Source: Phenylobacterium sp.
GTDB taxonomy: Bacteria; Pseudomonadota; Alphaproteobacteria; Caulobacterales; Caulobacteraceae
DNA: 64,000 nucleotides
Direction of reading: 5' to 3'
NCBI RefSeq assembly: GCF_004299445.1
Contig: NZ_SCTC01000050.1
Span: 62,001 to 126,000 of the forward strand
In this document: positions 8,659 to 16,376 of the stretch, in pieces
Numbering within the stretch: position 1 is the first letter of the stretch
Layout of the letters: each line of letters begins with the position of its first letter
Program-made: the position numbers and the translations under genes
The notes under the pieces: generated by a model
The model's database searches: none
Told to the model about the DNA's origin: nothing
The model's input: the letters and a program-made list of their open reading frames with translations, nothing else

Positions 8659-9071
8659 CGACGGCTCCACCACCAGCCGGCCCAGGCCACGAGGTATCCC
8701 GCAAGCTGCGACATCAGCACGGTCACAGCGCCGGCGCTGAACGCGTCGGACGCGGACGGCCCCATGATCAAAGGCGCCTGGATGACTTCGCGCTCGACCA
8801 GCATCATCACCAGGCAGGCGACCATGATCCCGGCCGAGCCGCCCCAGTACCAGGCGAACTTGTGGGCTTCCTGGGCCACCTCATCCAACAGCCGCCACCA
8901 ACGCAGCGTGAGGTAGCCCGCAGCGGGGAGGACGAGGACCACCAGGGCCAGCGCGCCCCACGCCGGCAGGCGGAAGCCCGCAAAGTGCTGAGCCGAGGCA
9001 ATGAAGCCGGTGATCATCCCCAGCAAGATCAGTCCGCCCCATACGGCGCGGCGACGTTGTTCCAGAGTCAC
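8655..9071 (-). CDS. Four-TM integral membrane protein
   Basis: 138 residues from a GTG at 9071 preceded by AAGGAG at 9 bases. A further-upstream GTG would put the start inside the operator palindrome and is less likely. Four hydrophobic helices are visible: about 13-33, 42-62, 81-101 and 112-132. A WWRLLDEVAQEAHKFAW stretch sits between helices 2 and 3. Proteins of this type with a small XRE regulator downstream are common in alphaproteobacteria and uncharacterised. It is the first gene of the coupled trio. Confidence 0.8.
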   Translation of the reverse strand: MTLEQRRRAVWGGLILLGMITGFIASAQHFAGFRLPAWGALALVVLVLPAAGYLTLRWWRLLDEVAQEAHKFAWYWGGSAGIMVACLVMMLVEREVIQAPLIMGPSASDAFSAGAVTVLMSQLAGYLVAWAGWWWSRR

Positions 9072-9082
9072 GAGTAAGGTCT

Positions 9083-9145
9083 CCTTGTCTGAGTGACAAG
9101 GAAACATGACAGAACGGATCTGTCAAGCACACTAGACAAAATGTC
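9083..9145. promoter_or_regulatory. Array of TGTC/GACA inverted repeats upstream of the XRE operon
   Basis: Three perfect inverted repeats lie within 63 bases: CCTTGTC-N5-GACAAGG (9083-9101), TGACAG-N7-CTGTCA (9107-9125) and GACA-AAA-TGTC (9135-9145). All share the half-site core TGTC/GACA. A further CTTGTC occurs at 9153-9158. A TTGACA-like element on the minus strand falls inside the second repeat. The position directly upstream of the operon suggests operators for the XRE protein encoded there. Confidence 0.65.
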
Positions 9146-9351
9146 GCCTCAGCTTGTCTCAGGAAAAATTTCGCAGGCGCCCCTGGCGGCGGAGGCGATC
9201 AGTCCCAATGTCTATCTGGCGGGACCGGGCCCCTCTGACGATCAGGGTTGATCGTGATGTCGGACCGCACAGGTGCGCCTGGGGCCCGGCGGTCAGCGCC
9301 TCTCCCCCCTCGCCCCCCGGACTCCGGGCGCGCCTCCCTCAGGAGGAGCTC

Positions 9352-9510
9352 ATGCGTGACCACCCCATTTCCAAGCTTCGCAATCTGTACCGGCTGCTCG
9401 AGCAGCGGCTTGGCGACGAACGGCGCAAGCCGCGCCCCAACCGCTGCACCCTGCAGGCGCTGGAGCGCCGCAGGCTGCAGGTAAAGGCCCAGCTGTCAGG
9501 CGCCCGATAG
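9352..9510 (+). CDS. YdcH/DUF465-like small protein
   Basis: 52 residues from an ATG with a strong AGGAGG 5 bases upstream. It is charged and helical: LRNLYRLLEQRLGDERRKP, then LQALERRRLQVKAQL, matching the two-helix coiled-coil layout of YdcH (DUF465) proteins. The 5' extension of the open frame (from 9154) is Arg/Pro-rich and looks non-coding. It converges on dcd 57 bases downstream. Function unknown. Confidence 0.65.
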   Translation: MRDHPISKLRNLYRLLEQRLGDERRKPRPNRCTLQALERRRLQVKAQLSGAR

Positions 9511-9567
9511 TCTCCCAGCTGCGGGAGGGTGGGCCGAAAGGCCTGCCCTCCCGACTTCTTGGGAATG

Positions 9568-10587
9568 CTATTCCCCCCAGATGCGGAAGTGCTTGGAAAG
9601 CTTCAGGCCCTGGCGCTGGTAGTGGGATCCGCTCTCGCCGTAGAGCCGCGTGGGCCGCTCGGTCAGGGGCTCGTAGACCAGGCGCGCGACGGTCTGGCCG
9701 TCTTCCAGGATGAACGGGGTCTCGTGGCTGCGCACTTCCAGCACGCCCTTTGACCCCTTGCCGTGCGCCTCGTCGGTGCCGAAGCCGGGGTCGAAGAAGC
9801 CGGCGTAGTGGACGCGGAATTCCCCCACCGACGGATCGATCGGCGTCATCTCGGCCGCCTCCATCACCGGGATCTCCACCGCGCCCTTCGACGCCAGGAT
9901 GTAGAACTCGCCGGGATCCAGCAGCAGCTGGCCGTTCCGCGGGATCAGCGGCTCCCAGAAGTCGCGGGGGTCGTGGCCGTCCTCGTGATCCAGGTCGACG
10001 ACGCCAGCGTGGCGGCGGCCGCGGAACCCGGCGATCTCGCCCGTCAGGTCGACGCCGACGCTCTCGGTGCGCAGCCGCTCGGGCACGCCCGCCTTCAGCC
10101 GCAGCTGGTTCAGCCGCGTGCCGGACCGCACCAGCACCGAGAAGGTCTGCGGCGCGATCTCCATGTAGAGCGGCCCGTCATAGCCCTCGTCCACGTCGTC
10201 GAACGCGTGGCCATAGTCGGTGATCACCCGCACGAACACGTCGACGCGTCCGGTGGAGCTCTTGGGATTGGCGCGCGCCGACACGCCCCTGGGCAGCTTC
10301 ACGGCCTCCTGCAGCTCGGCGATGTAGACGCAGCCCCGCTCCAGCACGGCGCCCTTGGTGAGGTCCAGCTCGTGCATCGCCACTTCGCGGATGCGGTCGC
10401 GCACCTTGCCGTGGCGCGGCAGGAACGAGGCCCGCACCCGCCACGCGCGTCCGGCCAGCCGCAGGTCGAGGCTGGCCGGCTGCACCTGATCGGCGTCGAA
10501 CGGCGTCGTCGACGTGATCGCGCCTGTGGCGATCAGGGCTTCGATGGACTGGCAGGGCAGGATGCCCGGGACATGTAAGTCGCTCAT
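9568..10587 (-). CDS. dcd: dCTP deaminase, two-domain (2'-deoxycytidine 5'-triphosphate deaminase)
   Basis: 339 residues from the ATG at 10587. It deaminates dCTP to dUTP for thymidylate synthesis. The N-terminal segment GILPCQSIEAL begins the first domain. ARANPKSSTGRVDVFVRVI (near residue 110) carries the conserved SSTGR nucleotide-binding motif, and a second related beta-barrel half runs from about 180 to the end (LLLDPGEFYILAS, GFFDPGFG, RLVYEPL). The doubled length compared with the roughly 190-residue E. coli enzyme is usual for the alphaproteobacterial form. An open frame continues 5' of the start, through the repeat and into metZ antisense, and is not coding. Confidence 0.92.
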   Translation of the reverse strand: MSDLHVPGILPCQSIEALIATGAITSTTPFDADQVQPASLDLRLAGRAWRVRASFLPRHGKVRDRIREVAMHELDLTKGAVLERGCVYIAELQEAVKLPRGVSARANPKSSTGRVDVFVRVITDYGHAFDDVDEGYDGPLYMEIAPQTFSVLVRSGTRLNQLRLKAGVPERLRTESVGVDLTGEIAGFRGRRHAGVVDLDHEDGHDPRDFWEPLIPRNGQLLLDPGEFYILASKGAVEIPVMEAAEMTPIDPSVGEFRVHYAGFFDPGFGTDEAHGKGSKGVLEVRSHETPFILEDGQTVARLVYEPLTERPTRLYGESGSHYQRQGLKLSKHFRIWGE

Positions 10588-10632
10588 GGGCGGCGAAGCC
10601 TTAGCGCAGAACGGCGGGCGCGCAAGGCTTAG

Positions 10633-10805
10633 ACTCCTCTCCGCCCGTGAAGCGAAGCGGAACGGAGAGGGAGAGGGAGAGGGTAGGGAGAGGGCGGCTG
10701 GGTGACGGTGCGGTCGGTCTAGAAACCACCGTGGATGCGGCGCGTCGAGCGCCACCCTCTCCCTGCCCTCTCCCTCTCTCGCTCCGCTCGGGGGAGAGGA
10801 GAGTG
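10633..10805. repeat. Intergenic CT/GA-rich inverted-repeat element
   Basis: The left arm is GA-rich (GGAGAGGGAGAGGGAGAGGG after CTCTCCGCCCGTGAAGCG) and the right arm is its CT-rich near-complement (CCCTCTCCCTGCCCTCTCCC, then CGCTCCGCTCGGGGGAGAGG). Together they can form a long imperfect hairpin filling the gap between divergent dcd and metZ. It resembles the dispersed intergenic palindromes of Caulobacter-type genomes and is similar in composition to the element at 14345. It also separates the two promoters. Confidence 0.6.
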
Positions 10806-10884
10806 GCCGCAGCATCGAAAGCGGACCTTGACGCGGCGGGGCGCCAGGGCGTTCAAGGCCCGCAGTTTTGAGCTGGAGGCCGTT

Positions 10885-12069
10885 ATGGCGGAAGACCCGC
10901 GCGATTGGGATATCGAGACCCGAGCGGTGCGCGGCGGCCTCATGCGGACCGAGCACGGCGAGATCTCGGAAGCCCTCTTCCTGAACCAGAGCTTCGCCTA
11001 CGAGAGCGCCGCGGCGGCCGACGCCCGGTTCGCCGGCAATGCGCCGGGCTTCATCTACCAGCGCTTCGGCAACCCTACGACGCAGATGTTCGAGGACCGG
11101 CTGGCCCTGATCGAGGGCGCCGAGGCCTGCAAGGCCACCGCCTCGGGCATGTCCGCGATTCAGCTCTCGCTGATGGGCCTGCTGCGCGCGGGCGACCACC
11201 TGGTGGCGGGCCGCGCCCTGTTCGGGTCGTGCCGCTGGATCGTCTCGGAGCTTCTGCCGCGCTTCGGTGTCGAGACCACCTACGTCGACGCCACCGACCT
11301 CGACGCCTGGAAGAACGCGGTGCGGCCCAACACCAAGGCCTTCCTGGTCGAAAGCCCCGCCAACCCGCTGCTGGAGGTCACCGCCATCGGCGCGGTGGCC
11401 GACATCGCCCACGCGGCCGGCGCCAGGCTGGTGGTCGACAACGTGTTCGCCACGCCGATCTTCCAGAAGCCGCTGGCGCTGGGCGCCGACGTCGTCGTCT
11501 ATTCGGCCACCAAGCACATCGACGGCCAGGGCCGGGTGCTGGGCGGGGCGATCCTGGGCGCCGCCGACCTGCTGACCGAGGCGTACAAGGACATGCACCG
11601 GCACACGGGCCCGGCGCTCTCGCCCTTCAATTCCTGGGTGCTGCTCAAGGGGCTCGAGACCCTGGAGCTGCGCGTGCGCAAGCAGACCGAGAACTGCGGC
11701 AAGGTCGCCGACGCGATCGCGGCCCATTCCAAGGCGCTGAAGACCATCTACCCCGGCCGCCCCGACCACCCGCAGGCCGCGATCATCGCCAATCAGATGA
11801 CCGGCGGCGGCAATGTCGTGGCCTTCGACCTGGGCAGCCGCGAGGCCGCCTGGCGCTTCCTGGACGCGCTGCAGATCGTCGACATCTCGAACAACCTGGG
11901 CGACGCCAAGTCGATGGCCACCCACCCCTGCACCACCACCCACCGCTCGATGCCCGAAGCCGAGCGGCTGGAGATCGGGCTCACCGAGGGCTGGGTGCGG
12001 ATGAGCGTGGGACTTGAAGGCGCGAACGACCTGATCCGCGACGTCAGCCGGGCGCTGGACGCGGCTTAG
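10885..12069 (+). CDS. metZ: O-succinylhomoserine sulfhydrylase
   Basis: 394 residues, Cys/Met-metabolism PLP enzyme family. The PLP lysine is K210 in YSATKHIDGQGR, with the conserved ESPANPLLEV and VDNVFATP segments before it. The start at 10885 follows GGAGGC at a good distance, and the open frame upstream runs into the repeat element. It makes homocysteine from O-succinylhomoserine and sulfide in methionine synthesis. The KHIDGQGRVLGG context favours MetZ over cystathionine gamma-synthase. Its stop overlaps the convergent amidohydrolase stop by 4 bases. Confidence 0.92.
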   Translation: MAEDPRDWDIETRAVRGGLMRTEHGEISEALFLNQSFAYESAAAADARFAGNAPGFIYQRFGNPTTQMFEDRLALIEGAEACKATASGMSAIQLSLMGLLRAGDHLVAGRALFGSCRWIVSELLPRFGVETTYVDATDLDAWKNAVRPNTKAFLVESPANPLLEVTAIGAVADIAHAAGARLVVDNVFATPIFQKPLALGADVVVYSATKHIDGQGRVLGGAILGAADLLTEAYKDMHRHTGPALSPFNSWVLLKGLETLELRVRKQTENCGKVADAIAAHSKALKTIYPGRPDHPQAAIIANQMTGGGNVVAFDLGSREAAWRFLDALQIVDISNNLGDAKSMATHPCTTTHRSMPEAERLEIGLTEGWVRMSVGLEGANDLIRDVSRALDAA

Positions 12070-12884
12070 GCCGCCAGCCGGAACACCTTGCGCGCCGCGC
12101 CTTCCAGGAACAGCCCGCGCGCCCGTTCGTCGAGGCCCAGGTCGTCCAGGCCCGCCAGCGCGTGCTTGGGCGAGATCATCGGCCAGTTGGTGCCGAAGAG
12201 GACGCGGCCGGCGCCCTGCCCCTTCATGAAGTCGACGAGCGACGGCGGCAGGCGCTTCACCGTGTAGGCCGAGGTGTCGACGTAGAAGTTGGGGTACTTC
12301 CGAGCCAGCGAGAACACCTCGTCCATCCAGGGATAGCCCACGTGGCCGCCCACGACCTTCAGTTCCGGGAAATCGAGCAGCACGTCGTCCAGGTAGGGGA
12401 TCGGGCGGCCGGGTTCCGAGCGGCACAGCGGGCCGGTGTGGCCGATCTGGGTGCAGAACGGCAGCCCCGCCTCCACGCACGCCACATAGACCGGATAGTA
12501 GCGCCGGTCGTTCGGCGGCAGGTCCCACAGCCATGGCACGACGCGTACGCCGACGAACGCCGGGTTCTGCGCCTGCTCGCGGATGGTGCGCACGCAGCCC
12601 ATGGGGTCGTTCAGGTCCACCGAGAGCAGGCCCCGCAGCCGGTCGGGCGCCTCGGCGCAGGCGGCGGCCACTTCCTCATTGGTGATCAGCCAGCCGCGCG
12701 GGCCGCACCAGGCCGACAGGATCGTGACGTCGACGCCGCCGTCGTCCATGGCCGCCAGGGTGCGGGCTGTGGTGACCAGCGGCTCGTCGCCGGTCTTGCC
12801 GGTCCAGCGGTTGAGCGTCGCCAGCCACGGCTGGGACTGGAACAGGGCGTTGGGCTGCTGGGCCCAGACGTCGATGGCGCCCAT
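12066..12884 (-). CDS. Amidohydrolase-2 family protein with altered metal ligands
   Basis: 272 residues, TIM-barrel PF04909 type. Conserved segments include QIGHTGPLCR (near 143), VVGGHVGYPW (near 178) and the C-terminal FGTNWPMISPKHAL. Two oddities: the N-terminus reads IDVWAQQPN where most members have D-x-H-x-H, and the usual barrel Asp (FGTD/FGSD) is Asn. It may be a decarboxylase- or hydratase-like branch, or a non-metal member. It is divergent from a MarR gene, and a perfect 16-bp palindrome lies between them, so it is probably regulated by that MarR protein and induced by an aromatic or related ligand. Confidence 0.8.
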   Translation of the reverse strand: MGAIDVWAQQPNALFQSQPWLATLNRWTGKTGDEPLVTTARTLAAMDDGGVDVTILSAWCGPRGWLITNEEVAAACAEAPDRLRGLLSVDLNDPMGCVRTIREQAQNPAFVGVRVVPWLWDLPPNDRRYYPVYVACVEAGLPFCTQIGHTGPLCRSEPGRPIPYLDDVLLDFPELKVVGGHVGYPWMDEVFSLARKYPNFYVDTSAYTVKRLPPSLVDFMKGQGAGRVLFGTNWPMISPKHALAGLDDLGLDERARGLFLEGAARKVFRLAA

Positions 12885-12902
12885 CGCGGTCGCTCCCGAT
12901 TA

Positions 12903-12918
12903 ACTTCACATGTGAAGT
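12903..12918. promoter_or_regulatory. Perfect 16-bp palindrome, probable MarR operator
   Basis: ACTTCACATGTGAAGT is fully symmetric. It lies 18 bases upstream of the amidohydrolase start and about 48 bases upstream of the MarR start, in their shared promoter region. Length and symmetry fit a winged-helix dimer site. Confidence 0.75.
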
Positions 12919-12966
12919 AAATGCAGTCATTGAGCCGCCGTGTCAACGCGGGCTAGCGTTGCGCCC

Positions 12967-13416
12967 ATGGATCCTGCCGGCCGCGAGCGGCTCTACCACC
13001 TGCTGCAGACCGCCGCGCACCGGCTGAAGACCCGCGCCGACCGCGACAGCCAGGGCGTGGCCGGGATCAGCGCGGCCCAGGCGGCGGTCATGTTCGTGAT
13101 CCAGCGCGAGGGCGGCGCCACCCAGCGCCGCGTGGCCGAGCAGCTGAAGCTGAACGAGAGCGCGGTGACCGCCATGGTGGGGCGGCTGATGGAGGCCGGC
13201 TTCGTGGACCGCGCGCCCAGCGCCACCGACGGCCGGGCCTGGACGGTGTCGCTGACACCCGCGGGGACGACGGCGCTGGAGACCTTCCGCGTCAGCCTCG
13301 ACGCCATGAACGCCGAGATCACCGCAGCCCTGGGCGGCGAGGCGGCGGTGGTCCGCTTCGCCGAAGGCCTGCGGGCGCTGCTGGAGATCCCTGCGGCGCG
13401 CAGGGACCCCGGCTAG
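12967..13416 (+). CDS. MarR-family transcriptional regulator
   Basis: 149 residues from ATG at 12967; a GTG at 12940 would add nine unlikely residues. The winged HTH is clear: ATQRRVAEQLKLNESAVTAM (recognition helix) followed by the wing segment DGRAWTVSLTPAG. Divergent from the amidohydrolase gene with a palindrome between, so it probably controls that gene and itself. The 3' end overlaps the hslO stop by 4 bases (convergent). Confidence 0.92.
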   Translation: MDPAGRERLYHLLQTAAHRLKTRADRDSQGVAGISAAQAAVMFVIQREGGATQRRVAEQLKLNESAVTAMVGRLMEAGFVDRAPSATDGRAWTVSLTPAGTTALETFRVSLDAMNAEITAALGGEAAVVRFAEGLRALLEIPAARRDPG

Positions 13417-14306
13417 ACCGTCGCCAGCTCCTCGGGCGCCACGGCATACACCCGGCTGCAATACTCGCAGGTGACATGGATCTTGCCGTCGGGCTCGACC
13501 ATGTCCTCGCGCTCGGCCGCGTCGAACGACTTCAGCACGGTGACGATCCGCTCCTCGCTGCAGCGGCAGAAGGCCCGCAGCGGCTGCGAGCCGAACACGC
13601 GCACGCCGTCCTCGTGGAAGAGACGGAACAGCAGCCCGTTCGACGACAGCTCGCCGTCAACCAACTCGTCCTCGCCCAGGGTCTCGAAGAACGCCTGCGT
13701 GCGGTTCCAGGCCTCGATCGTCTCGCCGCGGGTGTCGTCGGCGGCGATGTACTGGATGAGGAAGCCCCCCGCCCGCGCGCCGCCGCCGGACTGGCCGACC
13801 GCCAGACGCACGCGGGTCGGCGTCTGTTCCGACTGCGCGAAATACTGCTCGGCGCACAGGGCCAGGGTCTCGCCCTGGATGTCGGTCATGCCCTGGTAGC
13901 GGTCCATGTCCGGGCCCTGGTCGACCGTCATCATGAAGACGCCGTCGCCCAACAGGGTCTTGGCGCCCGGCCGCTGGAAGCCCCCCGAGACCGCCGCCAC
14001 TTCGTCGGCGTCGAACCGGCAATAGCCGCGCAGGCCGCCCGAGGTATCGTAGTCGGCCACCACATAGCGCACCGGGCCCGAGCCCCGGGCCTCGACGATC
14101 AGCCGGCCGTCGAACTTCAGGTTGGAGCCCACCAACGCGGCCAGCGCACAGGCCTCGCCCAGAAGGTTGGCGACCGGCTCGGGATAGTCGTGACCGCGCA
14201 GGATCGCGTCGATCGAGGCGCCCAGCCGCGCGATGCGGCCGCGCACGGGCTCGCCTTCGATCTGGAACGCGCCGACGACGTCGTCGGGAATAGGGGTGTC
14301 AGGCAT
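13413..14306 (-). CDS. hslO: Hsp33 redox-regulated chaperone
   Basis: 297 residues, the family's usual length. The C-terminal zinc/redox switch has C-x-C (FCRCSEER) and C-x-x-C (CEYCSR). The substrate-binding domain contains GQSGGGARAGGFLIQ. It holds unfolding proteins during oxidative and heat stress when the four Cys are oxidised. The start is at the ATG at 14306; the open frame continues into the intergenic repeat and is not used. Confidence 0.95.
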   Translation of the reverse strand: MPDTPIPDDVVGAFQIEGEPVRGRIARLGASIDAILRGHDYPEPVANLLGEACALAALVGSNLKFDGRLIVEARGSGPVRYVVADYDTSGGLRGYCRFDADEVAAVSGGFQRPGAKTLLGDGVFMMTVDQGPDMDRYQGMTDIQGETLALCAEQYFAQSEQTPTRVRLAVGQSGGGARAGGFLIQYIAADDTRGETIEAWNRTQAFFETLGEDELVDGELSSNGLLFRLFHEDGVRVFGSQPLRAFCRCSEERIVTVLKSFDAAEREDMVEPDGKIHVTCEYCSRVYAVAPEELATV

Positions 14307-14344
14307 GGGGCCCAATATAGGACGAGCGGGCGATGTTGCGAGCA

Positions 14345-14484
14345 TCCCTCCCTTAATGGGGAGGGACAGCTCGCCGCAGGCGAGCAGGGTGGGGAAGTCA
14401 CGATCCTCACCGACCGCAGCACTCCGGCCCACCCTTCCCCACCCGTCTCGCCCCGCTCGCCCCCCTCCCCATCAAGGGAGGGAA
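14345..14484. repeat. Intergenic palindromic repeat element
   Basis: Imperfect inverted repeat of about 140 bases. The left arm is CCCTCCCTTAATGGGGAGGG plus GCTCGCCGCAGGCGAGC and GGGTGGGGAAG. The right arm is CCCACCCTTCCCCACCC, GTCTCGCCCCGCTCG and CCCCTCCCCATCAAGGGAGG. It fills the gap between hslO and the beta-lactamase-like gene. Such elements are dispersed intergenic repeats in alphaproteobacteria. It may also act as a transcription barrier for the beta-lactamase-like gene, which ends at its edge. Confidence 0.65.
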
Positions 14485-14487
14485 AGC

Positions 14488-16083
14488 TCAGGAGCCCGGC
14501 ACGCGGCGGAACTCCAGCGCGTAGACCCGGCCCTCGGTGAACTTGAGCCCCACCGGTTTGCCGCCCTCGTCACGGACGACCCGGACCAGCGTCCCCTCCG
14601 CCTGGAAGGCGTCCTTGTAGAGCGGCCGCGCCATCATCGGCGCGCTGGGGCGGTCGGCCGGCGTGATTACCAGCGCGCCGCCACGAATCGAGGCCAGCAG
14701 CACCGATCCGGCCTCGAGGCTGGAATAGGCGCCCGCCAGCTCAGCCAGCTCGGCCTCGGTGGGCGTCACCGGCTCGACGCGGCGATAGATCATCGCCTCA
14801 CCGTCGTTCTGACGTCGCTCCAGGCGGCCGGGGCCGAACGTCCAGTCCATCTCGGCGGCCCGATAGCGGCCCTTGCCCATCGGCGTCAGGGTCCCGCCGC
14901 CCCGCACGCTGAGCGCGCCGTTCTCCGCCGCCAGCCGAAGGACGCCACCCGCCCGCTCGTCGACGTAGACGCCCGGCAGGCTCGCGAGTTCGTCGGCGGG
15001 TTGGGCTACGGACGCCGCCGCCGGGGGGGCCGTGGGCAGATAGAGCTCGGCCACCTTGCGGCCGGTCTGGTTCGGGTTCACCGCCGCCGCATTGCACAGC
15101 AGCGCCACCGACAGGCCCTGGGCCGGGAAGCGGGCCAGCCAGGCGCGGTAGCCGGCCGTGGCGCCCGAGTGAGCGATCTCGGTCTGGCCCTTGAACGACT
15201 GGGTCACCAGGCCCCGGCCATAGGCGATCCTGCGCCCGCCGGTCAGCACCGCCTGCTCCTGCATCTTCGCGCTGACCGTCTTGCCCAGCCGGCCCTGGGT
15301 CAGGGCGTCGTTCCAGATCAGGAGGTCGCCCACCGTCGTCAGCAGTCCGCCGTGGCCGTAGGTGTTCTCGAACGGCATGTCCTGGAAGAAGCCGCCGCCC
15401 GGGTTACCGCCGTAGGCGACGGCGCGACCGGGCACGATGCGCCGGAAATTGTCGCGCCAAGAGGTGTGACCCATGCCCAGCGGCTCGAAGATCCTGAGCT
15501 TGGTGAAGTCGGCCAGGCTGTAGCCCGAGACCCGCAGGACGATCCAGGCGGCCAGATTGTAGCCGGTGTTGGTGTAGGAATAGGCCTCGCCCGGCGTGTA
15601 GTTCAGCGCCTTCTGGCGCGCCGTGATCTGCAGCACCTCGACCGGCGTGTAGACCCGGCTGGTCCGCGGCCAACCGGCCAGCTCCATCACCGAGCCCCAG
15701 TCGCGCAGGCCGCTGGTGTGGGACAAGAGCATGTCGATGGTGATCGGCTTGCCGTAGTCGGGCATCTCCGGGAGGTATTTCCGGATGTCGTCGCTCAGCG
15801 CGATCTTGCCGTCCTCGACCAGCAGCAGGATGGCCGCGGCGGTGAACTGCTTCGAGACCGAACCGGCCTCGAACACCGTGTCGGGCGTGATGGCGACGCC
15901 ATGCTCCAGGTCGGCAGACCCGTAGCCGCGCAGCGTCGGCGCCTTGCCCTTCTCCTGAACGCCCAGGGCGCAGCCCGGGGTCTGAGAGGTGTAGCGGGCG
16001 AACAGGGCGTCGAGGCCGGCGGGCTGGGCCTGAGCCGCCGACGCTGCGAGCGCGAACGCACCCGCCAGAACCACAAGACGCAT
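14488..16083 (-). CDS. Serine hydrolase, class C beta-lactamase/esterase family
   Basis: 531 residues with a signal peptide (VVLAGAFALAASAAQA). The catalytic S75-x-x-K78 sits in EAGSVSKQF, a Y-x-N in YSYTNTGYN (near 165), and an H-S-G third motif in IAHSGATAGY. The penicillin-binding-like domain ends near residue 380, and the C-terminal 150 residues form an extra beta-rich lipocalin-like domain found in esterase members of the family. It is periplasmic or secreted. The two-domain length favours an esterase or D-peptidase over a true AmpC. No AmpR-like gene is adjacent. Confidence 0.85.
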   Translation of the reverse strand: MRLVVLAGAFALAASAAQAQPAGLDALFARYTSQTPGCALGVQEKGKAPTLRGYGSADLEHGVAITPDTVFEAGSVSKQFTAAAILLLVEDGKIALSDDIRKYLPEMPDYGKPITIDMLLSHTSGLRDWGSVMELAGWPRTSRVYTPVEVLQITARQKALNYTPGEAYSYTNTGYNLAAWIVLRVSGYSLADFTKLRIFEPLGMGHTSWRDNFRRIVPGRAVAYGGNPGGGFFQDMPFENTYGHGGLLTTVGDLLIWNDALTQGRLGKTVSAKMQEQAVLTGGRRIAYGRGLVTQSFKGQTEIAHSGATAGYRAWLARFPAQGLSVALLCNAAAVNPNQTGRKVAELYLPTAPPAAASVAQPADELASLPGVYVDERAGGVLRLAAENGALSVRGGGTLTPMGKGRYRAAEMDWTFGPGRLERRQNDGEAMIYRRVEPVTPTEAELAELAGAYSSLEAGSVLLASIRGGALVITPADRPSAPMMARPLYKDAFQAEGTLVRVVRDEGGKPVGLKFTEGRVYALEFRRVPGS

Positions 16084-16192
16084 GCCGAAACCCCCGAACA
16101 GACACTCGCCGACATTGAACCACGGAAAACGCGGAAGGACACCGACAGGGCTTACCGGCGAGCCCCTGCGCGCCGCAGGCGCTGTCCTATTC

Positions 16193-16281
16193 AACCACGA
16201 ACCACACGAACCACACGAACACGCAGCGGCGCACTCCGAGGTAGCTCATTGGCGTTCGTGTGGTTCGTGTGGTTCGTGGTT
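16193..16281. repeat. Perfect 28-bp inverted repeat with 33-base spacer
   Basis: Arms at 16193-16220 and 16254-16281 are exact reverse complements, built from the tandem unit CCACACGAA (AACCACGAACCACACGAA and onward). The hairpin lies in the 293-base gap between the divergent beta-lactamase-like and epimerase genes, about 95 bases upstream of the epimerase start. No terminator U-run. The rest of this gap shows no gene. Confidence 0.9.
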
Positions 16282-16376
16282 CAAAAGACGGCGCTTCGCG
16301 CGGATACCGCCGACTGCGGATTGGCGAGGCGCTTCTTCAGGGTGATGGCGGGCGCAGGCCGCGCTAAACAACAGGC

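Noticed and set aside
9154..9351. N-terminal extension of the DUF465-like protein
   Set aside because: The extension is Arg/Pro-rich and overlaps the operator region; AGGAGG sits directly before the ATG at 9352.
10588..12534. A 5' extension of dcd to a 988-codon frame
   Set aside because: The added part is antisense to metZ and runs through the intergenic repeat. The dCTP deaminase family start is at 10587.
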